DNA of 64,000 nt from positions 1-64,000 of the forward strand of contig JALHMY010000033.1 of NCBI GenBank assembly GCA_022843805.1, given 5' to 3'. Positions within the stretch are counted from its first letter, which is position 1, and each line of letters begins with the position of its first letter. The notes below the pieces were generated by a model. It had not been told where the DNA came from, searched no databases, and was given only the letters and a program-made list of their open reading frames with translations. The DNA is from Fuerstiella sp. GTDB lineage: Bacteria > Planctomycetota > Planctomycetia > Planctomycetales > Planctomycetaceae. This document shows, one piece after another, positions 46,112 to 56,128 of the stretch. Both the position numbers and the translations under genes were made by a program.

Positions 46112-46306
46112 ATGAGTGAAAAGCTGACGTACGAACAATTCCGGGAGCATCAGCAGGCGATGCGGCGGATTCCGCAGGACGTTCGGGGAAAGATTCTCGA
46201 CACGCTCGATCAATTCCCTGAAGCCGCGTATCGGAATCTCTATCCGCAGGACGTCGTCGAGACAGTGCCGGAAATTACACCGGAATCGCCACCGTCAGGG
46301 GAATGA
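46112..46306 (+). CDS. Small tail-region protein
   Basis: 64 residues, helical N-terminus ('YEQFREHQQAMRRIPQDVRG' in parts), acidic C-terminus. ATG preceded by GGGGAAG. No family recognised. Confidence 0.5.
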   Translation: MSEKLTYEQFREHQQAMRRIPQDVRGKILDTLDQFPEAAYRNLYPQDVVETVPEITPESPPSGE

Positions 46307-46332
46307 TCTGTACGGAGTGAGAGAGAAAACCG

Positions 46333-48198
46333 ATGACCGATGCACTGAATACGGAAGGCGACTTCGCCTACAAATACCCGCCGTTCGAGACCTTTTTGAG
46401 CACCGATGCAGACCCCCCGACCGACGACGATCGGAACTGGGATCTCGTGTGCGTGAAGGTGACTCGATCGGCGGGCAGTGCGCTGGACTTTGCACAGTAT
46501 CAGTGGGGACTGACAGCACCCCTGGAGAACAGGACGCAGCCCGCGGAGTTCACCCGCATGATCGAAACCCGGCTTCAAGACGGATCACCGGTCCTGTTTC
46601 GCGGGGATTACGTTTTTGAAGAGCACGAAATCAATCCCCGAAGTGAGAGTCTGACCGCTCAGGGCCAGCTGCGAAGCTATCATTTCGGGAGCACGTTTGA
46701 CGGGATGCCGCACTGGAACCCGGAAACCGAAGTCAATGTGAAGGTGCACGAGGGACCGATCTTCAATCCGACGGTCGACGAACGTGTATTGCCGAATCGA
46801 TCGTTGAAAGAAGTCTCGGACGTAATCGACGCATTGATCTGGGTGGATGCGGAATCCGTCCAGACGACAGCCGGCCAGACGTACCACGACACCACACCGC
46901 TGAAGTGGGATCTGAAGCAGGCCGTGTACACAATGTGCTGGCTGTGCAATCCGGATGAAGAGCACATCAGGAATCCGACACTGACGGAGCTGGAAGTTCT
47001 GGAGGATGCGCCGGAAATCCGGAATCTGCGGCTGCCGCTCGGGCAATACCTGCCGGCGTATCTCGACGCGTTGCTGCAGCCCCTGGGATATAACTGGTTC
47101 ATCAAACTCGAAACCGAGACAGTCGAAGAGGTGGAAGTCACGACTCTCGTGATTCGCTGTTTCAAGCGGGGGGCGGGTCCGGAGAAGGAACTGAAACTTC
47201 AGCCTGTCGGCGAAATGTTCGATCCTGCGGAAAGCAATTGCAATCAGCTGATGATTGCAAACCGGATCGGTGACAGCGTCAATGAGGTGGAGGTTTTAGG
47301 GGACTTCGCGACTTACGAGATCACAATTCCCCTGTTCCGCGGATGGCTGGCGACACACGACAGTCTGAACAATTCAGATTTGGATAAGAACGAAGGCACG
47401 GACTACCCAGCACACAAAGGCGTTTGGCGTGACTGGGTGGCGAACGAGGGCGGGGATTACACCGACACACGAACCGAGATCACCGGGCCCCCGGATTTCA
47501 GTGATGTGTTTGGAACACACTTCCCACGTCGTCGGCAGGCGGCAGAACCGCTGACGTATCTGAGCGCAGCGACGTTTGAGCGACATCAGGTCCTCGTCGA
47601 ATACAGCACGGACAGCGGAACAAGCTGGGCAAAAATGAGCGATGAAGAGGCGTCCAGTGTGTCGCTGCTGCCCGGGCAGATCGGTATCCGATTCACCGGC
47701 GACAAACCGCCGACCGTCCTGCAGGACGCGGGAGAAAGTGCCAGGGTTCGGATCACCTGCACGGTTCGGGCCGATCATCGAATCCGCGGGTTTGCACCAC
47801 GACGGACGTCTGCGGTGAACGGTCGTGTGGTACGTCAGACCATCATGGCGGAACAACGCTTCAAGCTGCGGGAGCGGCAATCCACGGGAGCGTTTGCGTC
47901 CGTGTTGAGCGGAGCTGCGGACGAACGTGACGACACCGATGACATCCAGACCTATGCAGAGAAGCTGCGGAACCAGTACGAGACGGCTGAGATTGCGGCA
48001 AACTTCTCGCTGCCGGGCATTCACCTGGATTATGAAATCGGGGACCTGATCACAAAGGTTGCGGGGCGCGAGCTGTCGCTCAACATGGCGTCGCCGACGG
48101 GAGATGCCCGATATCCGCAAATCACTTCCGTGACATGGGAGATGACCGAAGACGGACCGTTCACCCGGATTGCGGTCGATCGGGGGCAGAGTTCATGA
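46333..48198 (+). CDS. Tail hub or tip protein
   Basis: 621 residues, beta-rich; a middle region ('ESNCNQLMIANRIGDSVNEVEVLGD' in parts) resembles the hub-like domain of phage tail-tip proteins, and the last ~70 residues form a 'YEIGDLITKVAGRELSLNM' strand set. Position after tape measure and distal genes fits the tail hub. Overlaps the next gene by four bases (ATGA). Confidence 0.6.
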   Translation: MTDALNTEGDFAYKYPPFETFLSTDADPPTDDDRNWDLVCVKVTRSAGSALDFAQYQWGLTAPLENRTQPAEFTRMIETRLQDGSPVLFRGDYVFEEHEINPRSESLTAQGQLRSYHFGSTFDGMPHWNPETEVNVKVHEGPIFNPTVDERVLPNRSLKEVSDVIDALIWVDAESVQTTAGQTYHDTTPLKWDLKQAVYTMCWLCNPDEEHIRNPTLTELEVLEDAPEIRNLRLPLGQYLPAYLDALLQPLGYNWFIKLETETVEEVEVTTLVIRCFKRGAGPEKELKLQPVGEMFDPAESNCNQLMIANRIGDSVNEVEVLGDFATYEITIPLFRGWLATHDSLNNSDLDKNEGTDYPAHKGVWRDWVANEGGDYTDTRTEITGPPDFSDVFGTHFPRRRQAAEPLTYLSAATFERHQVLVEYSTDSGTSWAKMSDEEASSVSLLPGQIGIRFTGDKPPTVLQDAGESARVRITCTVRADHRIRGFAPRRTSAVNGRVVRQTIMAEQRFKLRERQSTGAFASVLSGAADERDDTDDIQTYAEKLRNQYETAEIAANFSLPGIHLDYEIGDLITKVAGRELSLNMASPTGDARYPQITSVTWEMTEDGPFTRIAVDRGQSS

Positions 48199-50633
48199 GG
48201 ATCGGACGATTCATCCAGTCGCATCATGGAAGCGTTTCGTTCGAGAATGCCGGAACCGTTCAGCGAGTCAAGCCGTACCGACGGGCGAAACTCCTGCAGG
48301 CCGGCAAATCGACGGAGAAGAAACGGATTCGGTGGGTGACCATCAAGGGGTTGGATATCGATGATGGGCACACCATCTGGGAGTTTGGCCCGGGAGCGTT
48401 TTGGGCACAGCACTATGATCGGGACGAGATCACCGGAATCGAACCGATCGTTACGGATCCATGGGTGCCTGACCGGTATCTGGTCGCTTCACCTGCGAAC
48501 ACGGTGGGAGCATTTGCAGAGATTGGTAACCGGAACGTCGCCACACTGCAGGCGAACGCCGAACAGGCGCTGAAAATCACGAAGCTCGATTCGATCGATG
48601 GTTCGGTGATTTCGTCCGTATTGCTGGATTCGGGTTTCATTAACGAAGTGAAATTCGTGAACGAGTTCTCTTCGGTGCATCGGCTCTCGGTAAACTCCAG
48701 TGCGGGGCTGTCGGACGGCATGTGGGCGATCACAGGGCCCATCACACCGTCGATCGAGCTGATTGATTTTGCGAGCAACGGAACAACGAAAGAGTATGTG
48801 CTGCATGCACACAACAATTCCGCCGGCACTGTGACGCTCACGACACGAAACGGCGGGTATCCGGTTGTGTTGGATTTCGATGCGACCGCATCCGAAGTGG
48901 AAACCGCGATTGAAGCGGTGACGGGTGTCACATCGGCAACGTGTTCCGGTGGCCCGTGGCCGTGGCGCAAGATCGAAATCGAGGTGGTGTGGACAGCCGC
49001 GTCAAACGATTTCGCCACCATTGCCCATTCCGGCGCGACGTCGAATTCGGTGTTCACGTTCGGGTATTCGTTCACGGGGGGTGGGCAAAGAAGACTGACA
49101 GTCACGCCGACAACGGTGGTGGTGGGATCCCGGTTCCAGTTCTTCTTCACGTTGGGGGGCGTGCTGTTCGAATACACGGCGACAACCAGTCATATCCCGA
49201 CGTTCCTGTCGCTGCTGGCCGGTGCATTGAACACGTTCATTGCGGCACAGGGTGCGGACGGATTCTGGTTCGGCAGCACCGCCAGCGCCACCGGAACAGA
49301 ATTACGCGTCGACTATTCGCCAGGCGTTCATCCCCTGAATGTCACCGCATCCGGCGGAACCGGTGGTCGACCGGTGGAAGGATCCGTGACGGTTTTCGAC
49401 CCGGATACCGGACTCATCGAAAACAGCATCGGATACGACTTCGGGTTTCCGGATGGGTCGGCAACGTGGTTGATCAGCCGGACGGCGGCTCCCACCGTCT
49501 ATCTCGGGCAAAACCAGAAGGCGGCACAAAAGATCGTGGCGGCGGCGGGCAATCGCATTGTTGCGACAGGGCAGGAGCTGGGACCCGGCTGGATTCAATG
49601 CTGGACAACCGGTACGACATGGACACGGGAATGGACGTATGACGGACCGGGGGCTTTAAGGACACTGGCAGATTCCGACACGGTGATTGTCGACTTTGGG
49701 CGAGCAACGTTCATCACCGGCGCTGGTCCGAAAACGCGTTGCGGTGCGTTGATTGTGACGGCAACCGGAGCAGTGACGGAATTTGATTCGGACCTTGTGT
49801 CGTTATCGACGGCAGACCTCGACCATCGCAAGTTCGGTCTCACGATGCAGGACGGGGCACCCTCGACGATCATGGTGAGCGGACTACACCGCAGACTGAT
49901 CCCGCAGAGCCTGTTTCAGTACCATTTCCAGGGCATGGCAGCTGCGTGGGGCGACGGTTCCAGTAAAGTGCTCAGAGGGCACACAATCGGCTGGAATGCC
50001 GATACGGTCTTTTCCCGGGCGTTCGGATTCACACCGATCGTGAAGCAGAACATCTACATTCGTCGCACGATTCGGGCGAGTTCAATCTCTGGAAGCGCGG
50101 CGAAAGGCTACACGTATGCCTTCAACACGGAAGCGTACATGGGGTTCAATGCTGAAGCGCAGTTCCGCTTTCGGTTTCAATCCAGCAGCGGCGGACTCCT
50201 CCCCAGAGAAACGGCATGGATTGATATCGACGCCACAGCCGCAGAAATCAAAGCGGCGTTGATTGCGATCTTTCCAGAGAACACTGAGGGGGTCGTTTCG
50301 AACATCATTGTGAACCCGTTCGGTGATCCTCCAGCCCTGCTGCATCCGACATCGCTAATGGAACGGGGGCTCGAAATTCAGTTCGCGACCGGGCCGGGAT
50401 TCGTGCCGGTGCAATACGTGAACGAAGCGAACACGAATGTGATCATGCATGTCCAGAATACGGCACCGCGATTCGCAGGCGGCATTGTGGCTTACAACAC
50501 AAGCGACGGGGAAGAACTCTGGTCCCGGGACTTCGGAATTGCGTTGAACGGTAACCCCGTGGTGCATGCTGCGGGGTGGCTGAAAGGCGATCAGCTTTAT
50601 CTGTACGGTCCACAGGTTGAGTCGGAACTGTAG
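48195..50633 (+). CDS. Large tail (fibre or host-contact) protein
   Basis: 812 residues, beta-rich with many Ser/Thr/Gly strands. The C-terminal part contains a PQQ-propeller-like repeat ('GGIVAYNTSDGEELWSRDFG' in parts). Last big gene of the tail module, so a host-contact protein is inferred. Start at 48195 overlaps the hub stop. Confidence 0.6.
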   Translation: MRIGRFIQSHHGSVSFENAGTVQRVKPYRRAKLLQAGKSTEKKRIRWVTIKGLDIDDGHTIWEFGPGAFWAQHYDRDEITGIEPIVTDPWVPDRYLVASPANTVGAFAEIGNRNVATLQANAEQALKITKLDSIDGSVISSVLLDSGFINEVKFVNEFSSVHRLSVNSSAGLSDGMWAITGPITPSIELIDFASNGTTKEYVLHAHNNSAGTVTLTTRNGGYPVVLDFDATASEVETAIEAVTGVTSATCSGGPWPWRKIEIEVVWTAASNDFATIAHSGATSNSVFTFGYSFTGGGQRRLTVTPTTVVVGSRFQFFFTLGGVLFEYTATTSHIPTFLSLLAGALNTFIAAQGADGFWFGSTASATGTELRVDYSPGVHPLNVTASGGTGGRPVEGSVTVFDPDTGLIENSIGYDFGFPDGSATWLISRTAAPTVYLGQNQKAAQKIVAAAGNRIVATGQELGPGWIQCWTTGTTWTREWTYDGPGALRTLADSDTVIVDFGRATFITGAGPKTRCGALIVTATGAVTEFDSDLVSLSTADLDHRKFGLTMQDGAPSTIMVSGLHRRLIPQSLFQYHFQGMAAAWGDGSSKVLRGHTIGWNADTVFSRAFGFTPIVKQNIYIRRTIRASSISGSAAKGYTYAFNTEAYMGFNAEAQFRFRFQSSSGGLLPRETAWIDIDATAAEIKAALIAIFPENTEGVVSNIIVNPFGDPPALLHPTSLMERGLEIQFATGPGFVPVQYVNEANTNVIMHVQNTAPRFAGGIVAYNTSDGEELWSRDFGIALNGNPVVHAAGWLKGDQLYLYGPQVESEL

Positions 50634-50669
50634 TTACAGTCACTCCCGGAATCGTGAAGGATGCAGGTC

Positions 50670-52202
50670 ATGTCAGAAATGCCGACGGACGAATTGCCGA
50701 CTTATCATCGGTACAACTACCCACAGACATACAAACGATGGGTGCATCTGCGGGCTTTGGTTCACCGGGGGAAGGTGACAGTCATCCCGGAGTGGTTGGA
50801 CTGCCAGGAGGCGTTTTTGCAGCACAATCACCCGTATGAAAACTTCGGGCTCAAAATGCTCAGGATTGACGAATCTCTGCCGTATGGTCCAGGGAACGTT
50901 TGCTGGCGACCGTCGGTCCTGACGCCGTCCATCATCGAAACAGCTGTGCAGCAAGAGTATCCGCGCACGTGTGCCCGATGGTATTTTCTCGATCTCAATC
51001 ATCGGCGCGGTGTCTGGCAGGTCTGTGCTGAGTGGCGGGATTGCTTCGAAGCCTTCTTCTGCGACTGCTGCGACCATGAAAACGATGGCGCCGAAATGGT
51101 GCGAACCGACGAGTCGCAGCCGTGGCACCCGAAAAACGTCCGATGGCAAACTCCGACGATGCAGCAGCAAAGCGGAACCACAATCGATCAATACCGTCGG
51201 CTGTATGTGCGGTGGTGGAAAATTATGAGGGAATGGAAGGCGGGACGTTCAGTTGTTGTTCCCCGATGGAGTGAATCGTTTCTGAATTTCGTCGAGGATT
51301 GTCGCGAGTTCAATCGGCCAGGGTTTCGACTGTTCCGAAAAGATTGGGCAAAGCCATGGGGTCCGGAGAATATCATCTGGCGTGATGAGCGTCCCCAGGC
51401 CGGCCGAAACAACGAACAGGGAGAAGAACGTCTGAGACTTCGCAGAGAAGCAAGCGAACAGAAGCGGTTAGAAAGGCAGCGGATCAGAGATGAGCGGCAA
51501 TTTGCAGCACAGGCAGAAAAGGAAGAACGCAGGCGACAGTCGCTCAGTCCGTTTCAACGGCAGTACCCGAAAACCTTTCACCGCTGGACAAAAATTATGG
51601 AGGGAGAAGCGATCGGGTCTTGGGGAGTCACACCGAGTTGGAAGGATTTTGAAGCGTTCATGGCGGACTGTGGTATTGATGAGCGACCAGGAAGCAGACT
51701 GGAAAGGATCGACACTACAATCCCGTGGAAACAATCCAACGTGTCCTGGAGGAATCCGTTGTCGGAGGATTTATCGGAAGAGCCACTGGGAGTCGTATTG
51801 CCGTACAATCTCGACAGTCTGTCACGCATTCCGCTGGAGGATTCGATTCCGCGGCTCCCGGAGCAGTTGATCAGGATCCTGGGAGATCGGGGTCTATTGT
51901 TCGAGGTCTCGCACGCGCTGGCCATTCTGGCGTGTCTCGATGCACGCGAGATCGAGCTGATCCGGGATGTTCAGGAATTCCCGGAAGGTGGAGACGCAGA
52001 AGCCTTCACCGCGCACGTGAAACAGATTGCTGAGCGATATGAGCGAGTCCCACTCGGAGAGCAGAATCCGACAGAGATCTGGAGAATGGCTGCAGCGGTA
52101 CGAGTACAGCGAGATGCTTACTCATCTGAGGAACCCACCTCAGATGAATATTGTACAGAATTGAACTTACCGTCTCAGAATCGTTATTTGTCACTACCTT
52201 GA
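50670..52202 (+). CDS. Four-module W/Y-rich protein (AP2/HNH-associated type repeat)
   Basis: 510 residues made of four copies of a ~65-residue module at about 17-81, 97-162, 175-240 and 299-363. Each starts with an aromatic plus 'RW' (for example 'YPQTYKRW'), has a central 'W..C/F..F' and ends with 'L/M-x-R-x-D' plus 'P(Y/W)-x-P-x-N-V-x-W' ('PYGPGNVCWRP', 'PWHPKNVRWQTP'). That end motif resembles one recalled from phage proteins near AP2 or HNH domains ('LDRID...P.NCRW'). Between copies 3 and 4 lies an Arg/Glu coiled coil (244-292). No catalytic His/Asn motif was seen. DNA binding is inferred. An ATG nine bases upstream is possible. Confidence 0.6.
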   Translation: MSEMPTDELPTYHRYNYPQTYKRWVHLRALVHRGKVTVIPEWLDCQEAFLQHNHPYENFGLKMLRIDESLPYGPGNVCWRPSVLTPSIIETAVQQEYPRTCARWYFLDLNHRRGVWQVCAEWRDCFEAFFCDCCDHENDGAEMVRTDESQPWHPKNVRWQTPTMQQQSGTTIDQYRRLYVRWWKIMREWKAGRSVVVPRWSESFLNFVEDCREFNRPGFRLFRKDWAKPWGPENIIWRDERPQAGRNNEQGEERLRLRREASEQKRLERQRIRDERQFAAQAEKEERRRQSLSPFQRQYPKTFHRWTKIMEGEAIGSWGVTPSWKDFEAFMADCGIDERPGSRLERIDTTIPWKQSNVSWRNPLSEDLSEEPLGVVLPYNLDSLSRIPLEDSIPRLPEQLIRILGDRGLLFEVSHALAILACLDAREIELIRDVQEFPEGGDAEAFTAHVKQIAERYERVPLGEQNPTEIWRMAAAVRVQRDAYSSEEPTSDEYCTELNLPSQNRYLSLP

Positions 52203-52270
52203 TTCAGTCCGTAGAAATTTCGGTGAACATCACCAAAACCTAGTTTCACCGACGTTACCCGGTTTATCCG

Positions 52271-52276
52271 TATAAT
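52271..52276 (+). promoter_or_regulatory. Possible -10 element
   Basis: TATAAT upstream of the zinc-ribbon membrane protein gene; the best -35 candidate is poor (TTTCAC-like with long spacing). Suggests separate transcription from the tail operon. Confidence 0.35.
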
Positions 52277-52445
52277 CGCGGTTTTTTACAGTGGCGTCAG
52301 CGTCAGATTCACCATGGAAGAAACAGAATCAGAAAATTTAAACATCGTCTGGAAGCGACCAATACGCTTATTGACAGCTCATAAATCGATCGATATGGTC
52401 GACTGACCAGAAGGCGACACTTGAGTAAGTAAGGGGAGGGGGTAC

Positions 52446-53975
52446 ATGAGTGGACGTGTAATTGTTGAATGTCCTGAATGTCTGGCAAAATTATCGCTTT
52501 CCGACGAAATCGATCCGGGGAAAAGGGTTCGGTGTCCAAAATGCAAAGAAGCTTTTGTGGCAATAGCAACTGAATCAGAACATGCCGATACAAGGGAACC
52601 CCCAGCGAGTTCGACGGTGCGTAAAGGGGAGGCAAAGAAATCGCATAGGGAGCCTGAATCAAGAAATCGGTCGAGGGAAGACCGGTCCCAGCCAGCATAT
52701 GAAACAGCGGGCGCCAGAACACTTCCACCAAGAACGGGGTCGCGTCGAAGACTGAACTCCGAGTCCGCGCAGAATCGAAGTAGTCTGTCCGCCGGTGATT
52801 CCACATTCATGATTGCCGGCGTAACCATGGCAATTGTGATCTTAGTGGGTGCCGGTATCTATTTTTTCGGGTTTCGGAACCGGTCGGAAACCCCGAGTAT
52901 CGCGAGTGCACCTGCTGAAACGGTCGCTTCTCAATCGGTGGTTCCTGCAACGAATGCCGCACTCAATACAAACCAGAACACTGATCCAAACCCGACATCG
53001 GTATCGCTGTCTCCTCAGCAACCGCCTCCACAGTTGCCTGCGTTGCCGCAGCCGGCACCTCAGCAAGAATCGACATTTCCACAGCCGGTTGTTCCTCAAG
53101 GCACAGCCACAGCAGGTCTAGCTCCGCCACCCATCCAGACCAGCCAGGACAATGGCGTTGCCGCTTCGAATTCAGCTGAATGGCCAGAGGGTGTCGAATT
53201 GTTAACTGGTTCGACCCGCTGGTATTGGATGAAAGGTCTTCGGCCGGACGGGCAACGTGTGGAAGTCATGGAACTCATTATCAACATGAAGGGTGACATG
53301 CTTTCCAGGGCAGTTGCCTATGGGCATGTGAATCTCAAGACTCTGAGTCTGGGACCAAATCAAAATGTCGTACTCTACCAAGATTTTTTTAAGACGGCAG
53401 GTTCCCCCAACCCAATGTTGCAGTTCGAGCCTTATCGACCGCAGGGGTCAGAAGGAACCATTGATTACACACCGGGAAATCTGAGGATCTTCGTTCCGTT
53501 CGTGGCGCCGGCCAGTTCAGCTTCGACCCTGGCGCTGGTCGAGGGACAATTCCGGATTAGGGTTGGAAAAGTGCACGACATTGTGATTCCCGATCTTCGT
53601 GCGGCTATCAGAAACCGGCGCACGGACCCGGCACTTGCCGCGGTCAACGCAAAAGTTGCGATGTGGAAGGCGGATTACCAGGGCCGAAAGGTGGATATTT
53701 TCGAGTTCCGGATTGATCCGAAAACATCCGTAGGACCGCTGATCATCAAAGCCGAGGGACAAGTTTCGCCATATTTCGACCAAGGCATTGAAATGCGTCC
53801 GAACCTGGAATCCGATCCATCGGGAAATACGTTCTCAACTCGCCACACCCCTCACGTGCCAGACAGTCAATTGAGCTTGGCTTTCCAGCTATATAGCGAC
53901 CTGCAGGAAATTACGGTGCCGTTTCGGTTTGAGAATATTCCATTACCGGACATTTCATTGAAACCGAAAAAGTAA
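52446..53975 (+). CDS. MJ0042-type zinc-ribbon, single-pass membrane protein
   Basis: 509 residues. N-terminal MJ0042-like zinc ribbon ('VECPECLAKLSLS', 'RCPKCKEAF'), acidic/Arg-rich linker, one membrane helix (about 119-140, 'FMIAGVTMAIVILVGAGIYFF'), a Pro/Gln/Ser-rich linker, then a beta-rich extracytoplasmic domain. This architecture is typical of planctomycete chromosomal proteins rather than phages, so it may be an acquired host gene expressed from the prophage, perhaps altering the host surface. Strong GGGGAGGGGG site upstream. Confidence 0.65.
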   Translation: MSGRVIVECPECLAKLSLSDEIDPGKRVRCPKCKEAFVAIATESEHADTREPPASSTVRKGEAKKSHREPESRNRSREDRSQPAYETAGARTLPPRTGSRRRLNSESAQNRSSLSAGDSTFMIAGVTMAIVILVGAGIYFFGFRNRSETPSIASAPAETVASQSVVPATNAALNTNQNTDPNPTSVSLSPQQPPPQLPALPQPAPQQESTFPQPVVPQGTATAGLAPPPIQTSQDNGVAASNSAEWPEGVELLTGSTRWYWMKGLRPDGQRVEVMELIINMKGDMLSRAVAYGHVNLKTLSLGPNQNVVLYQDFFKTAGSPNPMLQFEPYRPQGSEGTIDYTPGNLRIFVPFVAPASSASTLALVEGQFRIRVGKVHDIVIPDLRAAIRNRRTDPALAAVNAKVAMWKADYQGRKVDIFEFRIDPKTSVGPLIIKAEGQVSPYFDQGIEMRPNLESDPSGNTFSTRHTPHVPDSQLSLAFQLYSDLQEITVPFRFENIPLPDISLKPKK

Positions 53976-54317
53976 TTCCTCTGCCGTGACGATAGCCGTA
54001 TCTTTCACGATTTTTCCGCAGGGCGGCAAAATGTCGACGGTGAACCGCAGAAAAACAGGGTACCTGAAATTCTGCCAGATTGTTTGATCCGATCCAGCTG
54101 GCGTGCGTATTGTACAGAACCAAAGCCGGAAACGGCGAACAAGTTCCAAACCCATCAAGAGCCGAGAACCCCGTCCTGGGGCAATGGCAGCGCCGAGGAA
54201 ACGAAGCGCAGGGCGCCTCTTGTCGTCCTGGAACGCCTACAGTACCAGGGCGGGGTTTTCCGTTATCGAACGGAAGACCCCGCAGGACGGTGTTCACACA
54301 CAGAAAGAGCAAAAGAG
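53976..54317. other. Leader region with strong hairpin
   Basis: About 340 bases with no convincing gene. A GCGGGGT-TTTCCGTT/AACGGAA-ACCCCGC hairpin lies at 54250-54283, ending 34 bases ahead of the next ATG. It may be a structured leader or a small RNA. Confidence 0.5.
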
Positions 54318-54617
54318 ATGACACAAGCAATGACGATGGACAATGCGGCCGGATGGCGGATCGATCTGAGTGACCTGCCGGAAGAGCATGACGACAGCAT
54401 GGTCACGATGGCGCACTTAGGTTTGCCGTCGAATATTGTCGCGACATTTTCGACGGAGGATTGTCCAGAGTTCTTCGAGGATTTGCTGGATTGTGTGCCA
54501 CCGGGGGAATCAGCGGAGTTGTTTGTTATCGTGCCTCACAGCATGCGGATGAAACATACGCCGCGAAGTTGGTGGACGAAAACAGAGATTCAGGATGCGA
54601 CGATTTACATGATCTGA
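54318..54617 (+). CDS. Small acidic protein
   Basis: 99 residues, acidic, with no known family ('DLSDLPEEHDDSMVTMAHLG'). ATG preceded by AAAAGAG. The longer frame upstream is not supported. Followed by a terminator at 54648-54675. Confidence 0.5.
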   Translation: MTQAMTMDNAAGWRIDLSDLPEEHDDSMVTMAHLGLPSNIVATFSTEDCPEFFEDLLDCVPPGESAELFVIVPHSMRMKHTPRSWWTKTEIQDATIYMI

Positions 54618-54647
54618 CAAACGTTCATCGTAACGTGAAGTGAATGG

Positions 54648-54675
54648 ACCTCGTGCGAGAATTTGCACGAGGTTC
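54648..54675 (+). terminator. Terminator before second integrase
   Basis: ACCTCGTGC/GCACGAGGT stem followed by TCTTTTCGTTTT. Separates the small acidic gene from the second integrase. Confidence 0.7.
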
Positions 54676-54777
54676 TTTTCGTTTTGGTCTGTCGATTGAG
54701 TGATCCGTCTACTACAGATCGACGTTCGGAGGGACTCGGCTCGGAGAATTCGAACACAGTTGCGGAAAGGTGGATTA

Positions 54778-55995
54778 ATGTCGCGAAGAACATCCGGGGA
54801 AGGCACGATCTGTAAACATCCTGGCGGACTATGGCAGGGCAAGGTTTCGCTCGGTTACAGCGTATCGGGTAAGCGTGTTCGACGTAGTGTGTACGGAAAA
54901 ACGCAGGAAGAAGTGCGAAAGAAGATGGATACTCTTCGACGAAAGTATCGTCCGGGAGTGACGTCGTTCGGGCAGACGGTGGATGCGTATCTCACGGGCT
55001 GGATGCGGGACGAAGTGACGGTGAACACCGCCCCGAAAACAGCACTGACGTATCAGAACGCGGTCGACCTGCATATTCGTCCGTATCTCGGTAGCAAAAA
55101 ACTGGAGAAGCTGACCTCTGAGGAGCTGCGACAGTGGCAGCGACTCCTAAAAGAGCTGGGGAAAAGCGATTCGGTCCGACATCGGGCAATGTCCGTTTTG
55201 TGCACAGCGCTGAATGCAGCAGTGCGGATGGAGATCATTCCGGAGAATCCGTTAAGCCGGCTGAAGAAACCGAAGATTGAAAGAAGAACGCCAGTTGTTC
55301 TGGAGAAAGTGCAAAGTGAGAAGCTGATCGAAGTGTGTTCAGCACATCGGATTGGTGACATTGTGATCGTCGCACTGTTCACAGGGATGCGAATGGGCGA
55401 ACTGATCGGACTGCACTGGACAGACATCGATTTCGAAAAGCGACTGCTGCACGTCCAGCGAGCTGTGTCGTCTGTGCGTGGCAAGAGTGTCGTCAAAGTA
55501 CCAAAGACAAAGAACAGCAGGAGAACCATAGTGCTGGATCCGATCGCAATGCGTGCCCTGCAGGAGCGTCAGAGAAAGGCGAATGCAGACGGCACGAATT
55601 CGCCGATCGTGTTTTGTAACTTCCGTCGTGGATACCTGTCGCAATCGAATCTGTATTCGCATGTCTGGAAGCCGTTGCGGAAAGCGGCCGGATTGCCGGA
55701 CACGTTCCGGTTCCATGATTTGCGACACACGCACGCCAGCATGCTGTATTCGGTCGGGGCGGGCATCCGGCACATACAGGAAAGACTGGGGCACGCAGAC
55801 GTCGGCTTGACGATGGCGCTCTACACCCATTTGTTCCAGGACGCACAACGCGAATCCGTTGACAGGCTGGCTTCGCTGGGAATCTCGTACGACGTCGAGA
55901 GGAAAACTCAGGACGTCGGAACAGAACCAAATGCGAACGGAAATGCAGATCTTGGGAATCGCGGTGATCAATCGCCGATCGATGACGGTCGGTAA
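54778..55995 (+). CDS. Tyrosine recombinase/integrase, canonical
   Basis: 405 residues with all catalytic residues: 'TGMRMGEL' (Arg), a Lys strand, 'FHDLRHTHAS' (His-x-x-Arg), 'LGHADV' and 'MALYTHL' (Tyr). N-terminal AP2-like 'GTICKHPGGLWQGKVSLGY' (in parts), central SAM-like domain, as in phage/ICE integrases. Only about 10% of the element away from attR. It differs from the atypical integrase at the left end, so the element carries two unrelated recombinases. AGGTGG upstream of the ATG. Confidence 0.93.
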   Translation: MSRRTSGEGTICKHPGGLWQGKVSLGYSVSGKRVRRSVYGKTQEEVRKKMDTLRRKYRPGVTSFGQTVDAYLTGWMRDEVTVNTAPKTALTYQNAVDLHIRPYLGSKKLEKLTSEELRQWQRLLKELGKSDSVRHRAMSVLCTALNAAVRMEIIPENPLSRLKKPKIERRTPVVLEKVQSEKLIEVCSAHRIGDIVIVALFTGMRMGELIGLHWTDIDFEKRLLHVQRAVSSVRGKSVVKVPKTKNSRRTIVLDPIAMRALQERQRKANADGTNSPIVFCNFRRGYLSQSNLYSHVWKPLRKAAGLPDTFRFHDLRHTHASMLYSVGAGIRHIQERLGHADVGLTMALYTHLFQDAQRESVDRLASLGISYDVERKTQDVGTEPNANGNADLGNRGDQSPIDDGR

Positions 55996-56128
55996 GAGTT
56001 TCCCAAAATCATCGCACCAGAGGCAGAAAGTTTGAGCCGATCACACTGGTTGTACGTTTGGGGGTGCCGCAATCAGAGGACTGGGGGATTCTGAGTTTAT
56101 TCACTGAGTGTGATGAGAAAAGGGGTAA

